Shown here: positions 1 to 8,722 of the stretch, one piece after another | Numbering within the stretch: the first letter of the stretch is position 1 | Layout: each line of letters starts with the position of its first letter | The notes under the pieces: model-generated | What the model was told of the DNA's origin: nothing | Databases searched by the model: none | What the model saw: only the letters and a program-made list of their open reading frames with translations | Position numbers and translations under genes: made by a program | Assembly (NCBI RefSeq): GCF_900091725.1 | Contig: NZ_FMBW01000091.1 | Location: 124,001 to 188,000 of the forward strand | Direction: 5' to 3' | Length of the DNA: 64,000 bases | Source: Streptomyces sp. DvalAA-43 | GTDB taxonomy: Bacteria; Actinomycetota; Actinomycetes; Streptomycetales; Streptomycetaceae

Positions 1-531
1 GTGGAACAGCACCAGAGCGCGCTGCGGCCGGTTGTGCCGGGACTGCCAGATCAGCCCCATGGCCTCGGGCGCCTGCGCCCGGATCTCGCTCGCCCAGCGC
101 CGGGCGGACACATAGTTCCGCTCGTCCTCCAGGAGCGTGGACTCCTGGCAGACGGCGGCGAGGTCCTTCGCCTCGATCAGGGAGACCAGGGTCAGCTCGC
201 ACCGGGTGCGCAGCACGCTCAGCGACCGGTGCAGGACGGTGGCGTACGGGATGCGCCGCCGCCCGGCCGGCAGTTCGAAGGGGCGGGAGCGCAGCACGCT
301 CTCCGCGAGGGCCGTGGTCGCGGTGTCCCCGAGGTACAGACAGTGGTACGGGTCGAGCGGCGTGCCGTCGAAGCGGCTGCCGTTCTTGAACTCGAAGGGA
401 TCCGCCAGCTTCGGGTTGAACTCGTCAGGCGCGTAGCGGGTGTTGTGCACCCGCCACAGCTCGGTCCCGGCCGGGAGCACATGCGGGACGGGCCGCAGTT
501 CCAGCGAGGTCATGGGAAAGATGCCGGTCAT
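1..531 (-). CDS. RES-domain toxin (NAD+-degrading), 3' end outside window
   Basis: The visible 177 codons read as a RES-family protein: W26-R27, R32-Y33, a GSRFD block at 51-55, a YLGDT strand at 66-70 and E77 sit where RES toxins carry their conserved Arg, Tyr and Glu. Characterised RES toxins such as MbcT and ParT degrade or transfer NAD+ or ADP-ribose, so the inferred role is a growth-arresting or killing effector. The ATG start at 531 overlaps the TGA of the upstream gene by one base (TGATG), which indicates translational coupling to its likely antitoxin. Met7 is a possible alternative start. The C-terminus lies beyond position 1, so intactness cannot be judged. Family assignment is confident; substrate is inferred from the family. 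Confidence 0.85.
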   Translation of the reverse strand, partial: MTGIFPMTSLELRPVPHVLPAGTELWRVHNTRYAPDEFNPKLADPFEFKNGSRFDGTPLDPYHCLYLGDTATTALAESVLRSRPFELPAGRRRIPYATVLHRSLSVLRTRCELTLVSLIEAKDLAAVCQESTLLEDERNYVSARRWASEIRAQAPEAMGLIWQSRHNRPQRALVLFH

Positions 532-1202
532 CAGTCCCCCTCCACCAGCGCGGCGGCCGCGCCCACCAGCTCCTGGTCCGGCAGCCGGCCCAGGAGTGCC
601 GCGGGTGTCCCGCCCAGCCAGGTGTTGCCGCTGAGCCACCAGGCCGCCGCCCCCCAGGGGTCGATGTCGGCGAGGAGCAGCCGGTTGACCTGCATGACCA
701 CCTCGTACGGGCTTCCGCAGCCCTCGGGGAACTGGAACTCCGGGTAGCGCTCGCCGCCCCGTGGGTCCGCCAGCCTGATCAGTTCGGGCGGCGCCGCTCC
801 CCCGCACCGGGCGTGCGCCTCGTCCCTGGAGAGGGCCGGAGCGCGGAGGAGGTCGTCCGAGGTGCCGTCCGATGTGTCCGGTGGCGGCACGGGCGCCATC
901 AGCGCCATCAGTTCCCGCGCGCCCAGGACCACGGAGGGTTCGGGTGGCGCGGCGACCAGGCGTACGGCGTCCAGGGCGGCTCGTACGGGATGGTCGAACG
1001 GCAGCGCCAGCAGGGCGAGACGGATGCCCTGGCACGCCTTGCGGACGGCCATGCCGTCGTCGGGTACCACCGCGGCGAGCGCTTCCAGCCGGGTGAGCAG
1101 CAGTGCGTACTGTTCGTCGTCGAGCGCCGCGCGGACGGCGGTGCGGTGTTCCCCGATCAGTGCGAGCAGTCGGCCCGCCGGGCCCTCACCACTCGTGTTC
1201 AT
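531..1202 (-). CDS. Antitoxin-like protein with Xre/MbcA/ParS (DUF2384-type) C-terminal domain
   Basis: A 223-aa protein. The last ~65 residues fit the toxin-binding fold of RES antitoxins: a YPEFQF strand, a DPWGAAAWWL helix, NTWLGGTPAALL and a final helix ending VEGD. Typical DUF2384 antitoxins have about 110-150 residues, so the ~150-residue N-terminal part is an addition I do not recognise; it is helical and Ala/Leu-rich with no obvious helix-turn-helix. The ATG at 1202 was chosen over upstream frame because it opens the conserved protein; it overlaps the end of the CHAT gene by 17 bp. The adjacent RES gene makes a toxin-antitoxin pair the simplest reading. Neutralising activity is inferred. 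Confidence 0.78.
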   Translation of the reverse strand: MNTSGEGPAGRLLALIGEHRTAVRAALDDEQYALLLTRLEALAAVVPDDGMAVRKACQGIRLALLALPFDHPVRAALDAVRLVAAPPEPSVVLGARELMALMAPVPPPDTSDGTSDDLLRAPALSRDEAHARCGGAAPPELIRLADPRGGERYPEFQFPEGCGSPYEVVMQVNRLLLADIDPWGAAAWWLSGNTWLGGTPAALLGRLPDQELVGAAAALVEGD

Positions 1203-4200
1203 CCGGTCCCCCTCCTTCGTGTGTCTTCCTCGTCCCTGACGGGCCGGGGTGCCCCTGGTGGATGAACGCCGCCCACAGGGGGACGCGGTCCAGGTCGGTT
1301 CTTTCCGCCAGCCGCAGCAGCACACCGCTGAGCGAGCCCGGGTTCTCGCGGCCGGGATCGAGCATCCACAGCTGGGCGGTCCTGAGCGCGTCGACGGGGC
1401 TGAGCCCTTCGGCGTTCAGATAGTGGTGGAAGACCGCCATCAGCAGAGCCGCGGTGCCGTCGTCGGCCGCCCACCGGGATCCGACGACGTCCCGTGCGCC
1501 GCCCGAGACGAACGCCGTGGTGAGCGTCAGCGCCTCGTCGTGATCGCGGGTGCTCAGATCGGTCCGGCAGGCACTGAGGACGACCAACGGACCTTCCGTG
1601 GTTGCCTGTTGGTGTACCGGCTGGTCGAGCAGCCGGGTCACGGTGAGGTCGCCCGGATCCGCGCCCTCCGCTTCGGCGGGCGGGTCTCCCTCGGGCTCGG
1701 CGGCGAGGTGCAGGGCGGAGACCGTGGGCCGGACGCCCGCCGATCCGTGTGAGGCGACGTGCAGCAGGGAGGCCCCGTCGGCGAGGAACCCGAGGACCTC
1801 GTCCGGGGTGCCGGGAAGCAGTTCGTCCTCGGGCACCTCGAACATCCCCCCGCACAGCCGGGCCGCCGGGTAGAAGGCGTTCCGCAGGGCCAGGACTTCG
1901 ACCTCGGCATAGGTCAGGCCCAGGGTGGGATCGGCGAGGAGCACGGGGGCGGCCGCCGGGTCCCGTGGCGCGCGCCGCACCGTACGCAGGAACTGGCTGC
2001 CGGACGCCGCGTAGCTGAACACCGTGGTCCGGCACAGATAGGCGGGCGAGGTCCCACCGGGCCCGCGCGCGGCGTGCCAGGGGACGATGCCGAGGCGGCC
2101 GCAGGGCACCAGAACGACGCGGAGCGGCTCCTTCGCCCGGTCGCCGCCGGGCCGCAGCGCCTCCTCCAGGGCGGTGACGACGGGGCCGAGCACGTCGTGG
2201 GCCCAGTCGCACAGCGCCCCCAGGGATTCCTCCCAGCCCTGGGCGGCGACCGCGTCGTCGGGGGCTGCGGCGTCGCGCAGGGCGGTGGCATCGAGGTAGC
2301 GCTCCATCGGGCCGTTCTCGGCGCCCGACAGGAGCGGCAGGACCTTCAGGGCGACGCCGCGCTCGGGCGCCACGATGATCGCCACTCCGGCTTCCGCGTC
2401 CTGTCCGGGGACGAGGTAGACCAGCGCGTCGGCACCGCTCGCCGCGACCCCGTCCGCGAGGTCGGCCGGCGTGGGGGTGCCGAGCAGCCCGCCCCGCTCG
2501 CGGTAGCCGAGGACTTCGAGGGCGCGGCGGCGCAGGGTGCTCGGCAGTTCGCTGGGTACCCGCTGCTCCCGGCTGTTGCCCGGTGCTCCGTCCGCCCCGG
2601 GCGCGACGGCCTCCCGCCAGGCGTCGGCGAGTTCGTGGTGCCCGTCCGCGTCGAGGAGTTCGGGGACGGCGGAGGAGGTGGACGCGGCGTGCAGCACCAG
2701 GGCCCGCCCCAGTTCGAGCACGGCCACCGCCTCGTGCAGCCGCCCCTGGGAGGCCGCCCACAGCGCTGCCTGGACCCCCCGGTTCGCCCCGGCGCGGGCG
2801 GTGAGGAGTCCGTGTTCCGCACCGGCCTGGAGGAGTACGTCGGCGGCGAGCGCGGTCAGTGCCTCCTCGGCCGCGCCCAGCGCCCTGATGTCCTGGACGT
2901 CCTGGTCGCGGACGCCGCGTTCGCGGTACGCCTCGGCCAGTCGCCACAGCGCCTCGGCGGCGATCCGGGGCGCCTTGCCCTCCCGTACGGCGTCCCGGAC
3001 GCGCTCCAGTTCACCGATGAGCGTGTCGAGGACGGCCGGGTCGCGGGTGAGTGCGTACTGCAGTCCGACGGAGAGAGCGGCGGCGTAGACCTCGTCCGTG
3101 GAGGCGTCCGGCGGCGGTGGGACGTGGGCGACGCCGGGCGCCGTCCCGCCCGCGAGGGCGGCGCGCAGCAGAGCGAAGTCCGGGCCGGTGGGCAGAGGCA
3201 TCGCCTCCGAGGACGGGAGGCCGCTCGCGCGGGCACCGGTCATCCCCCTCTCCAGGAAGGGGGTGCCGCGCCGGATCAGCTCCAGATCACCGATGACAGC
3301 GCCGCGCTGGGTCAGGGCCGCTCCCAACGTCATGTCGACGACACAACGGAGCGGGTGGCTCTCGGGAACGGTCCGGGCCAGCTCCTCCACATCGGTCACC
3401 AGGCCGCGGAGCGCTTCTCCGTCCTCCGCGTCGCCCGCGTCGAGCACCTTGGCGTAGAGCGCCTGCGCCCGTCCGAGGACGGCCGGGTCCCGGAACCCGG
3501 GAGGCAGCGGGCCGTCGTAGTTCTCGAAGTAGTCGGTGATGGAGTCCAGGTGGGCGCGGCCCGCGGACTGGTCCTGGATCGTGCCTCCGGCTCCGGCGCT
3601 GACGTTGAGCAGCAGCGCCTTCAGGGCCTCGATGCCGGGCGTCGGGTCGGGGCCGGGCGGCGGCTTGTCCTCCACGGAACGCAGCTTCCGGAGCATGTCG
3701 TTGAACGCCTGGGGATCGCCGTTCCTGAGCGCGTCGTCGAACCCGTGGGTGGTGGCGTGCACGGCGTCCAGGGCTGCGGCGATGCGCCGGATGTCACCGA
3801 GGGCGAGCGGGGGCTCGGGCGGCGGGTCAGGGGTGGGAGCGGCGGCAGGCGGGGCTTCCCCTTCCTCGACGTGCGCGGCGACGGTATCCCGTTCGCCTCG
3901 GGCGCCGTCGACCTCGGCCCTCTCGGGCCCCTCGGCTCCCGGCCCCCCGTCGCCGCCGAACATCCCCCCCACCGTCTGCCGCAGCACGTCCGCGAAGGGG
4001 TCACCGGCGGGCATCACGTTCGCGAGGATCTCGGTGAAATCCGCTCCCGTACTGGCCGAGAACAGCTCCCGCATCCGCCGGTACTCCCCGAGGAACTCGG
4101 GCGGCAGCGGCAGTTCCGCGATGTCGTCGGTCAGCTCGTGGATCTCCGTCGCGAAGGTCATCACCCCGTCCGGCCCGGACCGCGTGAGCCAGTCGACGAA

Positions 4201-4623
4201 CGCGGCGAGGTCCGGCACGCCCCCCGGTGCGCCCGGCTGCGAGCGCATCGGTGTCAGGAGCGTCAGCAGGAACAGTGCCGCCCAGCGCCGCTCCTCCGCA
4301 CCGACCGTGGCACCGAGCGCCGTGCGGCGGTCCCGCGCGTCCCGCAGGAGCCGTTCCGCCCGCTCCCGGTCCGCACCGCCCCCGGCCCCGGCGGACAGCC
4401 GCAGGGCGAGCGCACCGCCGAGCCATACGCTCACCGCGCCGCGCAGCACCGGATCGTGGTCCAACAGGCGGGACAGCTGGTCGAGTTCATCGACCGACCT
4501 GTGGTACGCCCCTGGCGGTACCGCTCGTGCTCCCATGGCCGGGATCAGCCCTCTGACCCGCTCCGCCGCCTCCGCCGACCAGGTGCGCAGCCCCTGGACA
4601 CCGCCGCTCTCCTGGTCGCTCAT
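1186..4623 (-). CDS. CHAT-domain peptidase with long helical N-terminal region
   Basis: A 1,145-aa protein with a C-terminal CHAT domain (caspase/separase-like cysteine peptidase fold). The catalytic dyad is visible: H959 in LLHVASHGS and C1019 in VVLSACRTD, followed by the typical ARDVVGSRWAADD strand. The first ~650 residues are Ala/Leu-rich helices resembling degenerate TPR-like repeats and probably act as sensor or scaffold. An acidic Pro-rich linker lies near residues 240-300. The ATG at 4623 follows an AGGAAG ribosome site. The gene sits 49 bp after a membrane-protein gene and overlaps the antitoxin-like gene, so one mRNA is likely. CHAT proteases in bacterial immunity are activated to cleave partner proteins; a partner here is inferred, not shown. 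Confidence 0.88.
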   Translation of the reverse strand: MSDQESGGVQGLRTWSAEAAERVRGLIPAMGARAVPPGAYHRSVDELDQLSRLLDHDPVLRGAVSVWLGGALALRLSAGAGGGADRERAERLLRDARDRRTALGATVGAEERRWAALFLLTLLTPMRSQPGAPGGVPDLAAFVDWLTRSGPDGVMTFATEIHELTDDIAELPLPPEFLGEYRRMRELFSASTGADFTEILANVMPAGDPFADVLRQTVGGMFGGDGGPGAEGPERAEVDGARGERDTVAAHVEEGEAPPAAAPTPDPPPEPPLALGDIRRIAAALDAVHATTHGFDDALRNGDPQAFNDMLRKLRSVEDKPPPGPDPTPGIEALKALLLNVSAGAGGTIQDQSAGRAHLDSITDYFENYDGPLPPGFRDPAVLGRAQALYAKVLDAGDAEDGEALRGLVTDVEELARTVPESHPLRCVVDMTLGAALTQRGAVIGDLELIRRGTPFLERGMTGARASGLPSSEAMPLPTGPDFALLRAALAGGTAPGVAHVPPPPDASTDEVYAAALSVGLQYALTRDPAVLDTLIGELERVRDAVREGKAPRIAAEALWRLAEAYRERGVRDQDVQDIRALGAAEEALTALAADVLLQAGAEHGLLTARAGANRGVQAALWAASQGRLHEAVAVLELGRALVLHAASTSSAVPELLDADGHHELADAWREAVAPGADGAPGNSREQRVPSELPSTLRRRALEVLGYRERGGLLGTPTPADLADGVAASGADALVYLVPGQDAEAGVAIIVAPERGVALKVLPLLSGAENGPMERYLDATALRDAAAPDDAVAAQGWEESLGALCDWAHDVLGPVVTALEEALRPGGDRAKEPLRVVLVPCGRLGIVPWHAARGPGGTSPAYLCRTTVFSYAASGSQFLRTVRRAPRDPAAAPVLLADPTLGLTYAEVEVLALRNAFYPAARLCGGMFEVPEDELLPGTPDEVLGFLADGASLLHVASHGSAGVRPTVSALHLAAEPEGDPPAEAEGADPGDLTVTRLLDQPVHQQATTEGPLVVLSACRTDLSTRDHDEALTLTTAFVSGGARDVVGSRWAADDGTAALLMAVFHHYLNAEGLSPVDALRTAQLWMLDPGRENPGSLSGVLLRLAERTDLDRVPLWAAFIHQGHPGPSGTRKTHEGGGPDEHEW

Positions 4624-4672
4624 CGGCACTTCCTCTCCCCTGGAGCCCGGACCGCCCTCGGCAACGACACCA

Positions 4673-5251
4673 CTATGCCGATCCGTCGGACGTGGGACGA
4701 CGGGTTCCCGGGCTTCGCCCACGGAACACCCGGGGCACGCCCAGTTCGGCCCGCATCTCCCGCCGCATCTCCCGCAGGCGGCGCCAGAGCACGTCGATGC
4801 GCTCCTGCACGGCGGCCGTGGAGTCCCCCTCGCGCGGCATTCCGCCGTCGAGGCGCCGCACCATGCCGTAGACCGTGCCCAGTTCGCGGCTGAGGTCGCC
4901 CGCGAGGTCGAGGACCCGGTCAGGTACCCGCAGTTGGGCCTCCGCGTACACGTCGCGGTGCTGGTCGCGCGCCTCGGCCAGCCGCTGCCGTACGCGCGCC
5001 GTGTCGTCGCGGCCCAGGGCGTGCACCTGGTCGGTGAGTGCGGCCAGATACTGCCGTGCCGCGGTGTTGAGGGCGACGTAGCACGCCCGCAGTTCCTTGG
5101 CCTCGCTACGCCGTTCCCGCGCCAGCTCGGCGCGCTCCCGCTCGTGCTGTCGGCTGCGGTCGGCGGCGCGTTGGGTCAGCAGCGCGGACAGCAGCGTCCC
5201 GACGACCCCCACGACGGCGGCCGACAGGGCGGTCGCACTCCCGACGTCCAC
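4673..5251 (-). CDS. N-terminally membrane-anchored coiled-coil protein, unknown function
   Basis: About 192 aa. A single hydrophobic segment (about residues 4-26, rich in Ala/Val/Leu/Gly) is followed at once by a highly charged Arg/Glu-rich helix (HERERAELARERRSEAKEL) and further long helices, so the protein is probably a membrane-tethered cytoplasmic coiled coil. The GTG at 5251 is preferred because a GGGGGAC ribosome-binding sequence precedes it; a GTG at 5278 is possible. It is the first gene of the CHAT/antitoxin/RES operon. I recognise no family. A role as membrane anchor or sensor for the CHAT protein is inference from position only. Confidence 0.65.
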   Translation of the reverse strand: MDVGSATALSAAVVGVVGTLLSALLTQRAADRSRQHERERAELARERRSEAKELRACYVALNTAARQYLAALTDQVHALGRDDTARVRQRLAEARDQHRDVYAEAQLRVPDRVLDLAGDLSRELGTVYGMVRRLDGGMPREGDSTAAVQERIDVLWRRLREMRREMRAELGVPRVFRGRSPGTRRPTSDGSA

Positions 5252-5274
5252 GCGTCCCCCACTCCGGTGCCCGA

Positions 5275-5787
5275 TCACGCCACGACGGTCCGGTCACGTC
5301 CTGGGTCCAGCGAAGCAGGGGCCCGCGGGGCTTGGGAACAGCGCGCCCGGAAGTCGCCCCGGGTACGGCCTGCCGACGACCAGCCCGCCCGACACGCGGG
5401 CGCGGGAGGAGAACTCCCGCCCCGCGCCCGGCGGGGCGGGCCGGTGCGGTACACGTCGATCTTGTGGTCGATGAGGGACAGGTTCTCCCGCAACTCGGCG
5501 ATCCCGGCGGTCGCTTCGGCACGGTGTGCCTCCATGAGGGCCAGCCGCTCCTCCTCGTCGCGGTACCCGTCGGCGACGAGCGGGGCGTACTGCAGGATCG
5601 CCTTGATGGGCATGCCCGTCGCCCGCAATTCGGTGCAGAGCGTGATCCATTCCAGGTCACGGCGGTGATAGCGCCGCCGACCACCGGCCGTGCGCTCAAT
5701 GCCGGTGATGACCAGGCCGACGCGCTCGTAGTAGCGCAGCGTGTGGACACTGACGCCGGTCCGGCGTGCGGCCTCGGCGATGGCCAT
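5275..5787 (-). CDS. MerR-family transcriptional regulator
   Basis: About 170 aa. The N-terminal winged helix-turn-helix is clear (AIAEAARRTGVSVHTLRYYE, then GRRRYHRRDLEWI), followed by the coiled-coil dimerisation helix (LALMEAHRAEATAGIAELRENLSLIDHKID). No metal-binding Cys pair is visible, so it resembles the small-molecule or redox-responsive MerR group often found beside oxidoreductase genes. The ATG at 5787 directly opens the HTH, but its ribosome site is weak. The C-terminal ~40 residues are low-complexity Arg/Pro/Ala and look extended compared with relatives. Its usual divergent target appears decayed (5862-6077). Promoter twisting is the family mechanism; the ligand is unknown. Confidence 0.8.
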   Translation of the reverse strand: MAIAEAARRTGVSVHTLRYYERVGLVITGIERTAGGRRRYHRRDLEWITLCTELRATGMPIKAILQYAPLVADGYRDEEERLALMEAHRAEATAGIAELRENLSLIDHKIDVYRTGPPRRARGGSSPPAPACRAGWSSAGRTRGDFRARCSQAPRAPASLDPGRDRTVVA

Positions 5788-5861
5788 ACCCGGGTCGGAC
5801 TCGCCCTGCGGGCGAACGGAGGGAGATCGAGTCCGCGACGTGAAATCGTAGCGTCGAGGAC

Positions 5862-6077
5862 ATGAGCCCTTCGACGCGGCCAAGCGCCGTACCCGGCAGG
5901 CCCGGCCCGCGGATACGGGGAGGGGCAGCGGCCCGACAGTGACCTCGCCCCCGACACGCTGCCCCACTGGGAGCTGCGGGCCACGTCGTCGCTGGTCACG
6001 GGATCGAGGACGCGTTCATCAACTCCTGCGGGGACGGGTCCTTCCAGTACCTCCTCATCGCGGCCGACCGCGTCTGA
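5862..6077 (+). pseudogene. Probable decayed gene fragment divergent from merR
   Basis: The stretch has protein-like segments split between frames: DLAPDTLPHWELRAT in one frame (from about 5937), then GIEDAFINSCGDG and QYLLIAADRV ending at a TGA (6075-6077) in another. An ATG at 5862 is in the last frame but meets a stop at 5940-5942. This pattern fits a short gene disrupted by at least one frameshift and a stop, lying where a MerR-controlled gene would be. I cannot name the family, and chance open codons in G+C-rich DNA remain possible. Confidence 0.35.
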
Positions 6078-6093
6078 CCTCCAGCTGACCGGT

Positions 6094-6128
6094 GGTGGGG
6101 GCCCGTCCCGACGGAACGGGCCCCCACC
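6094..6128. terminator. Intrinsic-type hairpin
   Basis: A perfect 13-bp inverted repeat (GGTGGGGGCCCGT at 6094-6106, its complement at 6116-6128) with a 9-nt loop lies between the decayed gene and the kinase stop at 6234. It has no long T-run, as is usual in streptomycetes. It probably terminates rightward transcription from the merR side, and may also receive leftward transcripts from the kinase gene. Confidence 0.65.
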
Positions 6129-6233
6129 GTCGCCCTGCGGCGCGCGGGACACGGCCTCGCCGTGCGGATGACCGAGTGCGCCGCCGAAGTGTCCGCACGG
6201 CGAGGAACGCGACCGGTGCCGGTTCCGCCGGAG

Positions 6234-8477
6234 TCATCCCGACTTCGGCGGATTCTGCGCGTCGAAGGCGAAGACGGTGTTCTTGGCCGCGGCCACGATC
6301 ACCGCGCCCCCCGCGACGGTCACCCGCGGGCTCGCGCCCTGCTCGCCCGTCAGACCATCGGCCTGCGGATCCGTCGTCCACAGCGGTGTGCCGTCGTGCG
6401 GCGACAGCGCGACCACCCGGCCGGTGGCCGAGCTGAAATACAGTGCGCCGGTACCCGCCACGGGGCCCGACGCACCCTCCACACCCGTCTGCCGGGTCCA
6501 CCTCGTCCGGCCGGTCGCGGGGTCGAGCGCCGTGACGAGACCGGTCTGGCTGCTCACGAAGAGGGTGCCGTCCGCCATGCCGGGCGTCCCCGCGTACACC
6601 TCGGCCAACCGGGAGTACGTGACCTTCCGCGAGGCCGGATCGACCCGCGCCACCCCGTCGTAGCCGGCCAGCGACGGCCCCTCCATGTGCACCTGAAGAA
6701 GTACGAGCCTGCCGTCGGCGACGCCCATCGGCACGGCGGGGCCGTCGACCGCGATGGGCCTGCCCAAGGTCCCCGAGGCCCGGTCGACCGTGTACAGGGT
6801 GGAGTGGCGCACCTCCGAGGCATCCACCTCCGCGTTCGTCGCGCACATCGCCAGAAGCTGCGCGCCCATCGCTACGGGAGCGCACTGTGTACCCGCCGGG
6901 AACGGGGTCTCCCAGGCGACCGTACCGCTGTGCGCGTCCCGGGCCTCGAAGCGGGAGTTGGAACCGTCGACCGTCACCACGGCGGAGCCGACCACAGCAG
7001 CGTCCTGCGTCCGGCCCGTGACGGCCCTCGACTGGGCGCCGGACGCGACGGACCACAGCTCCCGGCCACTGCTCGCGTCGATGGCCACCACCTCACTGGG
7101 AGGGCCCTGCGGGGCGTCCTGGTCGGCGAAGCGGTAACCGAGCACCGTGTCGTCGGTGGCGCCCACCAGGTGCGTGCCCTGGACGGGGACGCCCGGACTC
7201 TTCACCGTCCACACCCGCGAGCCGTCCGAGGGCTTGATCCGGGCCGCGACAACACCGCCGCCCCCGCAGAACAGCGCGTCGCCGCGCGCGACGCAGCGCA
7301 ACTCGTCGGGGATGTCCTCCTGGCCACCCGGCACGGTCCTGTGCCACGGCCGGAAGCCGTCCGGAAGCGCGGCACCCGGCGTCGCGACGCTGCTGCCCCT
7401 GTCGCCGCCGCTGTTCCCCCCGAAGACGCCCGCCTGCAGCGCGGCGGCTCCCCCGCCGATCGCTGCCACCGCGACCGCGGCCGCGAGCACGGGCCGCCAT
7501 CGGCGCCGCAGACGGCGGCCGATGGAGGTGTCGGTGCTCCCCGTACCGGGACCGGCCGGGGCGGTGGTCGGAGCGGTCGGCGCCGGGGTGACCGGCGTCG
7601 CGAGGTGATGCTGGGTGATCATGTCGCGGGTGCGGCCCGTGCCGGCCCCGTTCGCGGCGGTCCCGCCGAGGTCGGCCGGCAGGTCACGCAGCAGCACGAG
7701 GAGTTCGTCCGCCGAGGGACGCCCCTCGGGCTCCTTGGCCAGGCACGGCTCGACGACCGCGCGCAGGGCCACCGGCACGGCATCCAGCGACGGCTCCTCG
7801 TGCACCACCTGGTACGCCGTCAGGTACGGGCTGTCCGCGTCGAAGGGTCCGTGGCCCGTCGCCGCGTAGACCAGCAGCGTCCCCAGTGAGAAGACATCGG
7901 AGCGCGGCCCCACACCACGCGGCGCCTGCAACTGCTCCGGCGACATGAAGGGCGGTGTACCGATGACCCGCCCTGTCATCGTCAGTGTCTGCTGGTCCGC
8001 GGCGCGCGAAATACCGAAGTCGATGACGCGCGGGCCCTCGGGCGAGAGCACGACGTTCGAGGGCTTCAGGTCACGGTGGACGACCCCCACCCGGTGGATG
8101 TCGCGCAGCGCCTCCGCCAGCCCGATGGCGAGCCTTCTCAGCTCCGCCCCGTCCAGCGGGCCGTCCTCCGCGATGCGCTGGGCGAGCGTGCGTCCCTCGA
8201 TATAGGTCGTCGCCATCCACGGCTGCTCGGCCTCGGGGGCGGCGTCGACCACGGCGGCGGTGAACGCACCGCTCACCCGCCTCGCCGCCGCCACCTCCTG
8301 CCGGAAACGGATGCGGAACTCGTCGTCCCCCGCGAACTGCTGGTGGATCAGTTTGATGGCGATGGGCCGCCCCGAGCTCGTACGGGCCAGGAAGACCGTG
8401 CCCATGCCACCCGAGCCGAGCCGAGCCTCCAGCGGATAGCCGCCGATCTCGGCTGGATCACCTCCGCGCAGCGCCAC
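6234..8477 (-). CDS. Transmembrane Ser/Thr protein kinase with PQQ-type beta-propeller sensor
   Basis: A 747-aa PknB-like (Hanks-type) kinase with intact catalytic elements: glycine loop GSGGMG (21-26), K42, HRDLKPSN with D136, DFG at 153-155 and the activation-loop GTPPFMSPEQ. After a Thr/Pro/Ala-rich juxtamembrane linker there is one membrane helix (about 348-370). A C-terminal domain of repeated blade motifs such as SSGRELW, HSGTVAWE and TGRTRWTRQ marks a PQQ-like/quinoprotein-type propeller facing outside. The GTG at 8477 is favoured by an upstream GGGAGG. The gene is divergent from the EACC1/caspase operon with 245 bp between. Kinases of this class are common standalone streptomycete genes, so its link to the caspase system is inference. 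Confidence 0.9.
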   Translation of the reverse strand: MALRGGDPAEIGGYPLEARLGSGGMGTVFLARTSSGRPIAIKLIHQQFAGDDEFRIRFRQEVAAARRVSGAFTAAVVDAAPEAEQPWMATTYIEGRTLAQRIAEDGPLDGAELRRLAIGLAEALRDIHRVGVVHRDLKPSNVVLSPEGPRVIDFGISRAADQQTLTMTGRVIGTPPFMSPEQLQAPRGVGPRSDVFSLGTLLVYAATGHGPFDADSPYLTAYQVVHEEPSLDAVPVALRAVVEPCLAKEPEGRPSADELLVLLRDLPADLGGTAANGAGTGRTRDMITQHHLATPVTPAPTAPTTAPAGPGTGSTDTSIGRRLRRRWRPVLAAAVAVAAIGGGAAALQAGVFGGNSGGDRGSSVATPGAALPDGFRPWHRTVPGGQEDIPDELRCVARGDALFCGGGGVVAARIKPSDGSRVWTVKSPGVPVQGTHLVGATDDTVLGYRFADQDAPQGPPSEVVAIDASSGRELWSVASGAQSRAVTGRTQDAAVVGSAVVTVDGSNSRFEARDAHSGTVAWETPFPAGTQCAPVAMGAQLLAMCATNAEVDASEVRHSTLYTVDRASGTLGRPIAVDGPAVPMGVADGRLVLLQVHMEGPSLAGYDGVARVDPASRKVTYSRLAEVYAGTPGMADGTLFVSSQTGLVTALDPATGRTRWTRQTGVEGASGPVAGTGALYFSSATGRVVALSPHDGTPLWTTDPQADGLTGEQGASPRVTVAGGAVIVAAAKNTVFAFDAQNPPKSG

Positions 8478-8666
8478 TCTTCCCGACCTCCCGTCCCCCG
8501 TGCATCTCTGCCACCACGGGCCTGCGTATATGTCCTGCACACAAACTAGCCGCAGGGCAGTACAGCAGAACAAAGCGGGTGACGCACAGGACGCCCGGGG
8601 CTGCTGGGGCGCGGCCTGTCCAGGCGGCCGGTCCGGCGGCGCTGCGGGCGGCCACGGGACCTTCGG

Positions 8667-8672
8667 TACGCT
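8667..8672 (+). promoter_or_regulatory. Possible -10 element of the EACC1/caspase operon
   Basis: TACGCT lies 51 bp before the GTG start at 8723 in the divergent 245-bp spacer and resembles streptomycete HrdB -10 sequences. No convincing -35 is present at the usual distance, so the call rests on one hexamer and its position. Confidence 0.3.
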
Positions 8673-8722
8673 TACCCGTCCGTGTGTCCGCCGCACGGGA
8701 AAGACCTAGGGGGACGAAGAAC

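Noticed and set aside
1759..4893. A 1,044-codon open frame on the plus strand opposite the CHAT gene
   Set aside because: Its composition (Gly/Arg/Gln/Val repeats with no motif) is the mirror of a G+C-rich coding strand; the minus-strand product has a complete CHAT domain and good start.
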